Assembly (NCBI RefSeq): GCF_000422465.1 | Contig: NZ_KE383845.1 | Location: forward strand, 170,241-234,240 | Direction: 5' to 3' | Length of the DNA stretch: 64,000 nucleotides | Origin: Paenibacillus harenae DSM 16969 | Lineage (GTDB): Bacteria; Bacillota; Bacilli; Paenibacillales; Paenibacillaceae | Part shown: positions 18,263 to 26,803 of the stretch, in pieces | Layout: each line of letters opens with the position of its first letter | How positions within the stretch are numbered: the first letter of the stretch is position 1 | Notes under the pieces: generated by a model | Database searches by the model: none | Told to the model about the DNA's origin: nothing | Seen by the model: only the letters and a program-made list of their open reading frames with translations | Made by a program: the position numbers and the translations under genes

Positions 18263-21200
18263 TTATTTTTCGCCGCCAGGCATCGCTGTTATTTTGTAAA
18301 GCATCGATTGCGCGCCTTCCAGGTTAACCGTTAATTGTCCTTTGGCCTTTCCGGACGTATTCGTCCACAAGTCGGTTAACGTTACTTCGGACGCGCCCGG
18401 AATGCCGGCCCGCTCCAAATCGACCGTCTTCGTTACGCTTTCGTTCGTGTAATTAAATACGGCCAAGTAATAATTCTTCTTATCCTGCAGGATGAATAGA
18501 TCCGCCGCTCCCGTCCCCGTATTGCCTTCAACCGGGCGAAACGCCTCGCCTTTCCATGCAACTCCATTAACCTGCTTATTGGTCAGAAGCTTCTTCATTA
18601 ACTCCTGCGCCGCGGGATCGCGGACATCGTCGGAATTCATGAATACAGTGCCGGAAATAGCGGCGGAATTGACCCTCGTCTGCGCGGCAGCCAGAGAGCC
18701 GCCTTTGGCCAGCGTCATATAATCCGGGTCCGTATACGGGTAAATCGTTCCGTTCTGCCACCAGCCGTATGTCAGATTGTTCAATTGATATTCCGTCTTG
18801 CCAAGCGTCCCGTCAATATCGCAGGAGATTCTTCTTGCGTGGGCGTATTGGCTCGGGAATAACGGCGCGATCGATGCGCTGATGAACATTTTGCCGTCCA
18901 GCACGTCGTTGATATGCGCCATTCCCTGGTTATAAGCCTGAATGCCCGTCTGCGCCTTCGGATCATAATGTACACCTTCGAAGGAGCCATGGCTCAGGAA
19001 GTCGATCTTTATATATTCGAAGCCGTAATCAAGGAAACGGTTGAAATAGTATTCCACGCGCTGCTTGGAGCCCGGATGGGTCGGATCGACCGCGTAAGCG
19101 CCGTCCACCTTCGGCAGCGGGTTGCCCTCCGGGTCGCGCAAAATAATATCGCCGTACGTATACTTGCCGTCCGTGCCTTCTACGGCTTGCTCCATGTTAT
19201 CTCCCCAGTAAACGAACGGTCCATAGTAAATGCCGGCTCTTTGCCCGTTCTTATGAATGACCGACACCGCATCCTTCAGCTGCTGCTCGGTGAGATTATC
19301 CCAGTAGGAGTCCATATTGATATACACATTGCCTTTATTGGCGAAGGTCTTCTGTAAATTCTCCTTGAAGAAATTGGACACGTCCACGACCTTATCGTAG
19401 CTCAATCCGCTGTCGTAAGCGCCCCAGCTGTTCCAGCCGACCGGCACTCCCTGCGGAACTCCCTTCTCGAACGCAAGAGGCGGAGCAACTGCCGCATTCG
19501 CCATGCCGAAGCCTTCCAGACCGTCGCGGTAATCCGCGTAATAGCCGACGAAAATTTGCGGCGATGTCAGCGTCGTACCCGTTACTTGGCCATGCGCAAC
19601 CGTATCGTGCGTCGACGTCTGCGAAGAGAAGCCTCCGTATACCTTCAGCTTATTCAAGCGGTCGTCCGATCCGCTCCAATAAATGCCGGTTTTCCATGTA
19701 TCATGCGTTACCGATCCGATGACCAGACCGTTCCGGCTGCCGTTATCGTAAATAGCCGTCAGCTCGGAGCTTATATAATTGTTCGTATTCAGGCTGGTAT
19801 TGATCGTGCGCGCTTGATATCTCGACCACATATCGTTGTCGAACGGCGCAACCAGCACTCTATTGTCGGAATAGCTTCCGATATCGATGCCGCCCTTCGC
19901 ATTCAGAACAAGCGGCGCCATTTCATTCGAACTGATCGTGCTATCGCTCTGTACCTGCTGGCTGACCAGGAAATAAGGCAGCCCGTCATAAATATGATAG
20001 ATTTGCTTCATGGTCGGCAAGCCGGTTTGCTTATTCTCGATCGTCACTTTAATGCCATTGCCGTGACCGTCCTTCACTTGCTCCACGCTGCTCCATTCAA
20101 AACCGCGCTCGGCGTACTTGCGGCTGTCGAGCAGCCGGCCGTCGTCAAGCTTAACGCTGCTGTATATTCCTTTGGCTGATGTCTTGCCGTTCCAGTTATA
20201 TGCAGCCAGACCGAGGTCCGTATTGTAAATTAATTTGTATGAGCCATTGGATATGGTCAGGCCTTTCTCGTGCATGGCAACCGCGATTTCCCCGTATTTA
20301 GCGGAATCCGCCATAGCGCCGATATTTCCAATTTCATCGACGTTGCCCGTATCGTCGTCAGGCTGCTCCGCGGCAATGATTTCAATCTTGTCGATGTCCG
20401 GCGACCAGCCGCCGTTATCGTCAAAGGTTATCGTATTATCGCCTTCCTGGAGCTGAAGCTCAAGGCTGAACTCGCCAAGCGTATCCCAGCTAGCGGTTTG
20501 CGGCGGCGTATATGTTTCCGGCTCGCCGTCGTTCACCCGGATCGTCACGGGACGCGGATCGCCGGAAATATACGAAAGCTTCATCGTATAGATGCCTGCG
20601 GCAGGAACACTCACTTGATTGAATTGCAGCGTTGAACCGCCCCACAGGTCGCCGACCTTCCGGCCGCCCGAGCAGCCTGTTTCCGCTTTGCATGCTTTTA
20701 CCGCCGAATGGCCCGTCAGCGTATTTTCCGCAGCTTCCGCTTCATAGGTTTGTCCTTCGCCAGGCATCTCTCCACCCGGATCCGTGCCCGTTCCGCCATC
20801 GGATACGCGCAGCTCGATTTTATCGATATCAGGCGAATATCCGCCTTCGTCATCCAGCCGGATCGTATTGTCTCCCTGCTGCAGCCGCAGCTCGATCTCA
20901 TACGTTCCTAGCGTATTCCAATCCGCCGTTTTCGGCAGATCGTAATGATCGCCCGCGCCGCCGTTTACGCTGACCGCGAAGGATCTGGGATCGCCTGAAA
21001 TATAATGCACCTTCATGACGTACACGCCGTCGGCCGGAACAATGACCGCATTGAACTGCAGACCCGATCCGCCCCACAGGTCGCCGACCAGCTTATTGCC
21101 TGAGCAGCCGACGGCAGAATCGCAGTCTTTGACGACCGCTTTGCCGCTTAACTGGTTTACGGCCGCCTCCGCCTCGAACGAATAAACGGTCGCCTCCGCG

Positions 21201-21310
21201 ATCACCGTCTGCTCCCCAGCCAGCGCCATCGATGCGCTTACAGCCGTCTGCAGCAGCAGCATCGTTAAGACGACCATTACGCTTTTGCCGAACTTCTTGT
21301 TTCCCAACAT
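18263..21310 (-). CDS. Secreted clan GH-D glycosidase with two CBM35-like modules
   Basis: The 1015-residue enzyme has a signal peptide (about 1-32) and two repeated carbohydrate-binding modules of CBM35/CBM6 type (about 43-172 and 187-315). Each module contains VGDLWGGS, YISGDPR and a closing PDIDKIE. A catalytic region homologous to the 684-residue enzyme at 8678-10732 follows. The likely nucleophile is D770 in YIKIDFLSHG, after VGWNSWGAYD. It probably attacks an alpha-linked side group on an extracellular polysaccharide. No wall anchor is seen. Two ATGs stand in a row; the second (21310) has the better distance from AGGAGG. An upstream extension to 21607 would run antisense across the LysE-type gene and is unlikely. 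Confidence 0.82.
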   Translation of the reverse strand: MLGNKKFGKSVMVVLTMLLLQTAVSASMALAGEQTVIAEATVYSFEAEAAVNQLSGKAVVKDCDSAVGCSGNKLVGDLWGGSGLQFNAVIVPADGVYVMKVHYISGDPRSFAVSVNGGAGDHYDLPKTADWNTLGTYEIELRLQQGDNTIRLDDEGGYSPDIDKIELRVSDGGTGTDPGGEMPGEGQTYEAEAAENTLTGHSAVKACKAETGCSGGRKVGDLWGGSTLQFNQVSVPAAGIYTMKLSYISGDPRPVTIRVNDGEPETYTPPQTASWDTLGEFSLELQLQEGDNTITFDDNGGWSPDIDKIEIIAAEQPDDDTGNVDEIGNIGAMADSAKYGEIAVAMHEKGLTISNGSYKLIYNTDLGLAAYNWNGKTSAKGIYSSVKLDDGRLLDSRKYAERGFEWSSVEQVKDGHGNGIKVTIENKQTGLPTMKQIYHIYDGLPYFLVSQQVQSDSTISSNEMAPLVLNAKGGIDIGSYSDNRVLVAPFDNDMWSRYQARTINTSLNTNNYISSELTAIYDNGSRNGLVIGSVTHDTWKTGIYWSGSDDRLNKLKVYGGFSSQTSTHDTVAHGQVTGTTLTSPQIFVGYYADYRDGLEGFGMANAAVAPPLAFEKGVPQGVPVGWNSWGAYDSGLSYDKVVDVSNFFKENLQKTFANKGNVYINMDSYWDNLTEQQLKDAVSVIHKNGQRAGIYYGPFVYWGDNMEQAVEGTDGKYTYGDIILRDPEGNPLPKVDGAYAVDPTHPGSKQRVEYYFNRFLDYGFEYIKIDFLSHGSFEGVHYDPKAQTGIQAYNQGMAHINDVLDGKMFISASIAPLFPSQYAHARRISCDIDGTLGKTEYQLNNLTYGWWQNGTIYPYTDPDYMTLAKGGSLAAAQTRVNSAAISGTVFMNSDDVRDPAAQELMKKLLTNKQVNGVAWKGEAFRPVEGNTGTGAADLFILQDKKNYYLAVFNYTNESVTKTVDLERAGIPGASEVTLTDLWTNTSGKAKGQLTVNLEGAQSMLYKITAMPGGEK

Positions 21311-21335
21311 CATTTCCTCCTCTGTCCCTAATGGT

Positions 21336-21349
21336 GATAAAGCGCTTTC
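21336..21349 (-). promoter_or_regulatory. Possible catabolite-response (cre) site
   Basis: The sequence contains the palindrome AAAGCGCTTT followed by C, matching the core of the CcpA-binding consensus TGAAAGCGCTTTCA at most positions. It lies about 30 bases before the glycosidase start, downstream of a TATAAA-like -10 (21364-21359), where CcpA would block transcription when glucose is present. Confidence 0.5.
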
Positions 21350-21372
21350 TTCCACAAGTTTATAGGGGAGAA

Positions 21373-21387
21373 GCTGGTTATACCAGC
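21373..21387. promoter_or_regulatory. Small palindrome upstream of the secreted glycosidase
   Basis: GCTGGT-TAT-ACCAGC is a perfect inverted repeat just upstream of the TATAAA-like -10 box, over the expected -35 region. It could be an operator or activator site. It could also be the end of a terminator for an upstream transcript. No regulator is assigned. Confidence 0.4.
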
Positions 21388-21426
21388 CAAAAATGTAACG
21401 ATTCATACCCGAAATCAACTGAGTTT

Positions 21427-22050
21427 CTATTCTGCGAACCGGATTGCCATATAGGCGGCCATTCCCCATATCATACAGGCGGACACCTTGTTTAACCGGG
21501 ATATGAACCGGCCATGAGCATCTCTTCTCCCGATGCGGAATCCTGCGAAAGCCAGTCCGAAGAACCAGAGCCAGGAGACCAGCATGACGCTGATCGTGAA
21601 CAGCCATCTCTCCCCTCCGGCATAGTTTAAGGAATTTATTCCGATAACCCCGATCGTATCCATGATGGCGTGCGGATTTAATAACGATACGGTGGCGGCG
21701 AATAAAATCTGCTTTCGCGGTTCTTTTACCCGTTGCGACGCGTCACTGCCTGGCTTACTCCGCCAGAGCGACCATCCCATATACAGAAGAAAGAAAAATC
21801 CGAATCCATACAGGAGGACCTGCAGCCAAGAGAAGGCTAACACCGCAACGGATACGCCGAGCACCGCCGCTAGAATGAGAAGCGTATCGCAGACCGATGC
21901 CGTAAGGACGACCGGCAGCGCCCTCAAGTAAGACGGCTGGTTCGCGCCTTGGTTAAATACGAACATATTTTGAACCCCTACGGGCAAAATGAGTCCAAAA
22001 CCTAAAATGAGTCCATGTACGATAATGTCTAGCAAAACGATCTCCTCCAT
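21427..22050 (-). CDS. LysE/ArgO-family amino-acid exporter
   Basis: This is a 207-residue membrane protein with about six transmembrane helices. The N-terminal signature GLILPVGVQNMFVFNQG and the following SVCDTLLI segment are those of the LysE/ArgO group, which exports basic amino acids such as lysine and arginine. It is divergent from a MocR-type regulator 111 bases away, which probably controls it. The actual substrate is not shown by the sequence. Confidence 0.85.
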   Translation of the reverse strand: MEEIVLLDIIVHGLILGFGLILPVGVQNMFVFNQGANQPSYLRALPVVLTASVCDTLLILAAVLGVSVAVLAFSWLQVLLYGFGFFFLLYMGWSLWRSKPGSDASQRVKEPRKQILFAATVSLLNPHAIMDTIGVIGINSLNYAGGERWLFTISVMLVSWLWFFGLAFAGFRIGRRDAHGRFISRLNKVSACMIWGMAAYMAIRFAE

Positions 22051-22107
22051 CTATGCGTCTTCACCTCTCCAGTATAAGCCGCTCCTCGCTTACGTCTCCA
22101 TCCAAAC

Positions 22108-22139
22108 GGTTGGTCTGCTGCCCAACCAAATGTTATAGT
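22108..22139 (+). promoter_or_regulatory. Promoter and operator-like repeat of the MocR-type regulator
   Basis: On the plus strand TTGGTC (22110-22115) and TATAGT (22134-22139) are 18 bases apart, followed by AGGAGAGG and the ATG at 22162. The inverted repeat GGTTGG-N8-CCAACC (22108-22127) covers the -35. Its position between the divergent genes fits autorepression and control of the exporter. Confidence 0.5.
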
Positions 22140-22161
22140 ATAGCTGTTAGGAGAGGATCTG

Positions 22162-23616
22162 ATGATCGACTGGAAACCGGACGACACGTCCGAAGCTCCG
22201 TTATATAGACAGATAAGAGACTTTTTGAGAAACAAAATCGCGCTGGGCGAATGGACGGTAGGAACGAAAATCCCATCGCAGCGCACGTTGGCTGAACGCT
22301 TTCAAGTGAATCGCAGCACGATCGTAAGCGCATTAAGCGATCTGATAGCCGAAGGTCTGCTGGAAGGCAACGGCAAGGCCGGGACCAAGGTCATCAACAA
22401 CGCTTGGAGCCTGCTGGCCGCATCGCCTCCCCCGGACTGGAGCGCGTATGTGCAGGCGGGTACGTATTACCCGAACCAACCGGCCGTTCAGCACATTAAC
22501 CGCGCGGAATTCCAGGAAGGAATGATCCGGCTTGGAACCGGGGAGCTTTCGCCCGAGCTGCTTCCGTCCGGGCAGATGAGGAGGATTTTTGATAACGGCT
22601 CCGTGAATCCCTTCTCGCTTGGCTACGAAGAGCCGAAGGGAAGCTTGTATTTGCGAACAAAGATAGCGGAGCACTTGCGGGGAAGGGGCATTCAGACGTC
22701 CTCCTCCAACATACTGGTTGTGTCCGGCAGCCTTCAAGGCTTGCAGCTCATCTCGATGGGATTACTGGAGAAAGGCTCGTCCATTCTCGTAGAGAAGCCT
22801 TCTTATCTCTATTCCGTACATGTGTTTCAATCGAACGCCATGCGGTTTATCGGTGTGCCGATGAATGAAGAAGGCATTCGGACAAATCTGATCAGCCGTT
22901 ATAAGCGGGGGTATAACGCTTCGCTGCTCTATACCATCCCTACTTTTCACAACCCTACCGGCTTGCTGATGCCGGAGCCGCGACGCCAAGAGCTGATGAA
23001 GGTATGCGCGGAGGAAGGGCTTCCGATCATCGAAGATGACGCGTACGGGGAGCTGTGGTTCGACTCGCCTCCGCCTCTGCCGTTAAAGGCAAGGGATCCG
23101 AACGCTTTGGTGCTGTACTTGGGCAGCTTCTCGAAAACGTTAAGCCCGGGACTAAGAATCGGCTTTGTCGTCGCTCCGGAGCCGGTTATCGACCGGTTAG
23201 CCGATATCAAAATGCAGCATGACTACGGCTCCAGCTCGTTATCCCAGTGGGCGGCGTCCGAATGGCTGGGAACCGGGCTGTACCGTGAGCATTTAATTAA
23301 GATCCGGGCGCAGCTTAAGAATAGGCGGGATCTGACCGTACAGCTGCTGCAGACGTTTATGTCGGAGCTGGCCTCATGGACGGTCCCTTCGGGAGGCTTC
23401 TACATTTGGCTTCGCTTAACGGTGGAGGTCCCGATGCAAACGTTGTTTGAGCGCGCGATGAAAGCAGGCATTTTGTTAAATCCGGGGACCATCTATGATC
23501 GTAACGCGGGGGACTGCTTGCGTATTTCCTATACGTACGCCAAGCAGAGTGAACTCGAATGGGGACTATCGAAGCTCGCTGAATTGGTGAAAGAATTAGC
23601 TGCAGTTCGAAAGTAA
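22162..23616 (+). CDS. MocR-type transcription regulator (GntR domain fused to aminotransferase fold)
   Basis: The 484-residue protein has a GntR winged-helix domain (about 1-80, with LAERFQVNRSTIVSALSDL) and a fold-type I PLP aminotransferase-like domain (about 100-480). The PLP lysine is K325 in YLGSFSKTLSPG, and the earlier PTFHNPTG motif is present. MocR/PdxR proteins sense PLP or amino compounds and control nearby genes. The divergent LysE-type exporter is the likely target. Having both domains distinguishes it from a plain aminotransferase. Confidence 0.92.
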   Translation: MIDWKPDDTSEAPLYRQIRDFLRNKIALGEWTVGTKIPSQRTLAERFQVNRSTIVSALSDLIAEGLLEGNGKAGTKVINNAWSLLAASPPPDWSAYVQAGTYYPNQPAVQHINRAEFQEGMIRLGTGELSPELLPSGQMRRIFDNGSVNPFSLGYEEPKGSLYLRTKIAEHLRGRGIQTSSSNILVVSGSLQGLQLISMGLLEKGSSILVEKPSYLYSVHVFQSNAMRFIGVPMNEEGIRTNLISRYKRGYNASLLYTIPTFHNPTGLLMPEPRRQELMKVCAEEGLPIIEDDAYGELWFDSPPPLPLKARDPNALVLYLGSFSKTLSPGLRIGFVVAPEPVIDRLADIKMQHDYGSSSLSQWAASEWLGTGLYREHLIKIRAQLKNRRDLTVQLLQTFMSELASWTVPSGGFYIWLRLTVEVPMQTLFERAMKAGILLNPGTIYDRNAGDCLRISYTYAKQSELEWGLSKLAELVKELAAVRK

Positions 23617-23636
23617 CTTTAAGCCCTTAGCCGCAT

Positions 23637-23830
23637 GCCTATACTGGAATTCATCCAGCGTAAGAGCGGGTTTTCGTCACATGGGGTGGCTATACTGGAT
23701 TTCATCCAGCGGAAAAAGCCTCATATCCGAGTATGAGTCCTCAAACGGGAAAAATGACTGCTGAAAATACTGGATAGGCTGAATATAGGATGTGATGCTC
23801 GAAAGTTTCTGTACGAAATCCAGTATAGGC
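23637..23830. repeat. Cluster of four copies of an ATACTGGAT-containing intergenic repeat
   Basis: Two direct copies (23639-23660 and 23690-23711) share CTATACTGGA, then A or T, then TTCATCCAGCG, and differ at one base. A shorter copy ATACTGGAT is at 23767-23775, and an inverted copy GAAATCCAGTATAGGC is at 23815-23830. Within the second copy CTGGAT-TTC-ATCCAG forms a perfect small hairpin. The region lies between the MocR stop and the SPFH stop (309 bases) and holds no gene. Confidence 0.8.
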
Positions 23831-23858
23831 TTAGTCGTTATTGCATGGCAGGCCGGCA

Positions 23859-23900
23859 GAGCCGTCTCTCAGACCACTCCATGACCTTTTGAGACAGCTC
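23859..23900 (-). terminator. Terminator-like hairpin after the SPFH gene
   Basis: GAGC-C-GTCTC pairs with GAGAC-A-GCTC around a loop of about 20 bases. On the minus strand it lies 26 bases beyond the SPFH stop. The T run is weak. Confidence 0.55.
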
Positions 23901-23925
23901 TTGGATTTGCGGAGGCAGCCTGCCG

Positions 23926-24858
23926 TTAATCGCCTTTCCCCGCTTTAAGCATATCGCCGATCGCTCCGATGCTGCCAAGCGTATCGACGGCGCGCGTCGG
24001 GATGAAGACTTTGTTAGCCGCGCCTTTCGATATATCGGTCAGCGCCTCTAGCGAACGGTAAGTCAGCACCATATCGTCCAAGCCGGCCGAGCGAATGAGC
24101 TCGATCCGATTCTTCTCCGCCTCGGCAACAGACGAAATCGCCTTAGCTTCGCCCTGCGCCTCCAGCACCTGCGCCTCGCGCAGCCCTTCCGCCTGGCGGA
24201 TGCGCGCTTCCTTGTCGCCCTCCGCCTTCAAAATTTTGCTCTGCTTATCGCCTTCCGCCCGCAGAATCATGTCCTGCTTGGCCGCTTCCGCCTCAAGTAC
24301 AATCGCGCGCTTGCTGCGCTCCGCCTTCATCTGCTTATCCATCGCGTCCTGAATGTCGGTCGGCGGCTGAATATCGATGACTTCGACCCGCTCGATTCTA
24401 ACCCCCCACTTCTCCGTCGCTTCGTCAAGCGCGATACGGATGTCCGTCGAAATTTTCTCGCGGCCGGAAAGCGTTTCGTCCAGCTCCATTTTACCGATAA
24501 TTTGGCGCATCGTTGCGGTACTGATATTGCGAACCCCGTATACGTAATCCGAAATGCCGTACGTAGCCTGATCCGGACCGGTCACCTGATAAAAAATAAT
24601 CGTATCGATCTTCACCTGCACATTATCCTTCGTAATAACGGTCTGCGGCGGGACATTCGCCTGTTGGATGCGCAAATCATGATACGTCCGAACATGGTCG
24701 ATAACCGGAATGAGGATGTTGATCCCCGGCGTCAGCAGCCGGTTGAACTTGCCCAGCCGCTCCACGACCCCCACTCTTTGCTGCGGTACAATCTTGACCG
24801 ACATCGCTACGAATACGACAACGATCACCAATAAAATAATCGTTACAATTACGCCCAC
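23926..24858 (-). CDS. SPFH/band-7 membrane scaffold protein (QmcA/stomatin type)
   Basis: The 310-residue protein has an N-terminal transmembrane segment (about 3-22) and an SPFH domain (about 20-180) with VVERLGKFNRLLTPGINILIPVID. A long charged helix follows in which AEGDK-type repeats are clear (ILRAEGDKQSKILKAEGDKEARI). Such proteins form membrane scaffolds. It is five bases after an NfeD protein, the usual partner of this family in bacteria. It is distinct from the HflKC pair elsewhere in the window. Confidence 0.9.
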   Translation of the reverse strand: MGVIVTIILLVIVVVFVAMSVKIVPQQRVGVVERLGKFNRLLTPGINILIPVIDHVRTYHDLRIQQANVPPQTVITKDNVQVKIDTIIFYQVTGPDQATYGISDYVYGVRNISTATMRQIIGKMELDETLSGREKISTDIRIALDEATEKWGVRIERVEVIDIQPPTDIQDAMDKQMKAERSKRAIVLEAEAAKQDMILRAEGDKQSKILKAEGDKEARIRQAEGLREAQVLEAQGEAKAISSVAEAEKNRIELIRSAGLDDMVLTYRSLEALTDISKGAANKVFIPTRAVDTLGSIGAIGDMLKAGKGD

Positions 24859-24862
24859 CCGT

Positions 24863-25291
24863 TCAACCTCCCTTTTTCCGAACCTGCAAAACAGCGCTGC
24901 CGCGGCTCACAACGATTACCGTCTCGCCTGTTTCAATCGATCCGTCCGAAACGGCGCTCCAAGTTTCATTGCCAACCTTCACAATGCCCGGGGCATTAGC
25001 GGCAATCGATTCCAGCACGACTCCCTGCTTGCCGACCATCTCATCCACGGCATCCTTGAAGCCGCGGGCGGAGTGAAACCGCCGTGTAAGCGGTTTGGTA
25101 AATAGGGTTAGAATAAGAACAACGACGCAGCAAACAGCAATTTCCAGAACGAGCGCTCCCGGCCAGATGAAATCGATCACGGCCGCGGCCGCGGCACCGA
25201 TCCCAAGCCACAGCAAGTAGAACGTAAGCGTTAACATTTCTACGACGATCAGCAGGCCGGCCAGAATGAGCCATATGACCCACAGCTCCAT
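24863..25291 (-). CDS. Short NfeD-family membrane protein
   Basis: The 142-residue protein has about three hydrophobic segments in its first 75 residues and a C-terminal OB-fold-like domain (about 85-142) containing GKQGVVLESIAANAPGIVKV. This is the short NfeD form without the N-terminal serine peptidase domain. AAAGGTGGTG precedes the start. It is transcribed just before its SPFH partner; NfeD proteins are thought to work with SPFH scaffolds in membrane organisation or quality control. Confidence 0.87.
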   Translation of the reverse strand: MELWVIWLILAGLLIVVEMLTLTFYLLWLGIGAAAAAVIDFIWPGALVLEIAVCCVVVLILTLFTKPLTRRFHSARGFKDAVDEMVGKQGVVLESIAANAPGIVKVGNETWSAVSDGSIETGETVIVVSRGSAVLQVRKKGG

Positions 25292-25330
25292 GCTGTCACC
25301 ACCTTTCTTTTCCTATCTATATTCGTTTAC

Positions 25331-25424
25331 TTGCAGCCGATATGCTTTCATCACATAATAAGAAAACACTTGCCAAAAGGGGAAGGTTGTAGGTAGAATC
25401 GACAAAGGTTCTACATAGACAACC
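25331..25424 (+). promoter_or_regulatory. Promoter and inverted repeat upstream of the uracil permease gene
   Basis: TTGCAG (25331-25336) and CATAAT (25354-25359) are 17 bases apart and form a plausible sigma-A promoter. Downstream, GGTTGT (25385-25390) with GTAGAA (25393-25398) pairs with TTCTAC (25409-25414) and ACAACC (25419-25424), giving an interrupted hairpin just before the ribosome site GAAGGAG. It could be an operator or an RNA element; a full PyrR attenuator is not visible. Confidence 0.45.
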
Positions 25425-25446
25425 TACACCGAAGGAGCGCATCATC

Positions 25447-26751
25447 ATGAAAAACGCAATTGGGGTTCACGAAAGGCCGCCGCTCGGGCAAAGCTTCATG
25501 CTTAGCCTTCAGCATCTGTTCGCCATGTTCGGTTCGACGGTACTCGTGCCGAACATACTGGGAGTCGATCCGGCGATCTGCCTGCTGATGAACGGGATCG
25601 GCACACTGCTTTATTTATGGATTTGCAAAGGTAAAATACCTGCTTACCTCGGCTCCAGCTTTGCTTTTCTCGCGCCAGCGTCCGCCGTCATCGGCACTCA
25701 TGCGGGTGGAGGCGGCAATTATGCGGCCGCATTGGGCGGCTTTATTATAGCCGGCGTTATTTTCACGATCGTCGCCCTGATCATTCAAGCGGCAGGCACG
25801 GGCTGGGTCAACGTCGTATTCCCTCCGGCAGCAATGGGCGCCATCGTCGCCATCATCGGACTGGAGCTAATTCCGGTAGCGGCCCGGATGGCTGGTTGGA
25901 TCGCGCCTCAGGATCCGGAACTCGCGGCAACCTGGTCGATGGATCCGGGGATCGTTGCGTTATCCGCCATCACCTTTGTGGTCACCATACTGGGCTCCGT
26001 GCTGTTCCGCGGATTTATGCGCATCATCCCGATCCTGTTCGGCATCGTGACCGGTTACGTCACGGCATACTTCATGGGCTTTACGGACTTTAGCAGCGTG
26101 GACAAGTCAGGTCTTGTACAGCTGCCGACGTTCACCTTTCCCGAGTTTCAGTGGACCGCGATCATTGCCATTGCGCCGGCTGCGCTTGTCGTAATCGCCG
26201 AACATATCGGTCACCTCGTCGTCACGGGCAATATCGTCGAGAAGGATCTGTCGAAGGATCCCGGCCTGCACCGCTCGATGCTTGGCAACGGGATTTCAAC
26301 GATTCTGTCAGGCTTCGTCGGCTCCACGCCGAACACGACCTATGGGGAAAATATCGGCGTGCTGGCCATTACGAAGGTATATTCCACTTTCGTCATCGGC
26401 GGAGCCGCGGTCATCGCGATTTTGCTTTCCTTCTCCGGCAAATTTTCCGCGCTCATCTCCAGCATACCCGAGCCGGTTATGGGCGGCGTATCCCTGCTCC
26501 TCTTCGGCGTTATCGCCTCGTCCGGTTTCCGGATGCTTATTGAGTCAAAAGTCGATTACAGCAAGCCGACCAACCTGTTCTTAACGACGATCGTACTTGT
26601 TACGGGACTGAGCGGCGTAAAGCTGAATTTCGGCAATTTCTCGTTATCCGGCATGGCGCTGGCGACAGTCGTCGCGATCATGTTCAGCTTGCTGTTCAAG
26701 CTGTTTGAAGTAGCCAGGCTCTCCAACGACAGAGAGGCTTCGGGACATTAA
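25447..26751 (+). CDS. uraA: Uracil permease (NCS2 family)
   Basis: The 434-residue membrane transporter has about fourteen hydrophobic segments. The N-terminal QHLFAMFGSTVLVPNILGVDPA and the central IAEHIGHLVVTGNIV are hallmarks of UraA/PyrP uracil:proton symporters in the nucleobase-ascorbate transporter family, and GSTPNTTYGENIGVLA is the conserved segment near TM10. It imports uracil for salvage. It stands alone between the NfeD/SPFH pair and a DedA gene and ends at a strong bidirectional terminator. Confidence 0.92.
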   Translation: MKNAIGVHERPPLGQSFMLSLQHLFAMFGSTVLVPNILGVDPAICLLMNGIGTLLYLWICKGKIPAYLGSSFAFLAPASAVIGTHAGGGGNYAAALGGFIIAGVIFTIVALIIQAAGTGWVNVVFPPAAMGAIVAIIGLELIPVAARMAGWIAPQDPELAATWSMDPGIVALSAITFVVTILGSVLFRGFMRIIPILFGIVTGYVTAYFMGFTDFSSVDKSGLVQLPTFTFPEFQWTAIIAIAPAALVVIAEHIGHLVVTGNIVEKDLSKDPGLHRSMLGNGISTILSGFVGSTPNTTYGENIGVLAITKVYSTFVIGGAAVIAILLSFSGKFSALISSIPEPVMGGVSLLLFGVIASSGFRMLIESKVDYSKPTNLFLTTIVLVTGLSGVKLNFGNFSLSGMALATVVAIMFSLLFKLFEVARLSNDREASGH

Positions 26752-26755
26752 TCAT

Positions 26756-26803
26756 AAAGGGCGGATCCTCCAGGCTTATGAGCCTGAGGATCCGCCCTTT
26801 ATT
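26756..26803. terminator. Strong bidirectional terminator
   Basis: AAAGGGCGGATCCTC pairs with GAGGATCCGCCCTTT around a loop that holds a further CAGGCT/AGCCTG stem, with T-rich flanks. It closes uraA on the plus strand and the convergent dedA gene on the minus strand, whose stop lies within the hairpin's edge. Confidence 0.93.

Noticed and set aside
21311..21607. Upstream extension of the secreted glycosidase frame by about 100 codons
   Set aside because: It runs antisense through the 3' end of the LysE-type gene, has no signal peptide, and a strong ribosome site plus signal peptide support the start at 21310.
23637..23830. CRISPR array as explanation of the repeats
   Set aside because: Spacing is irregular, one copy is inverted, copies vary in length and no cas genes are near.
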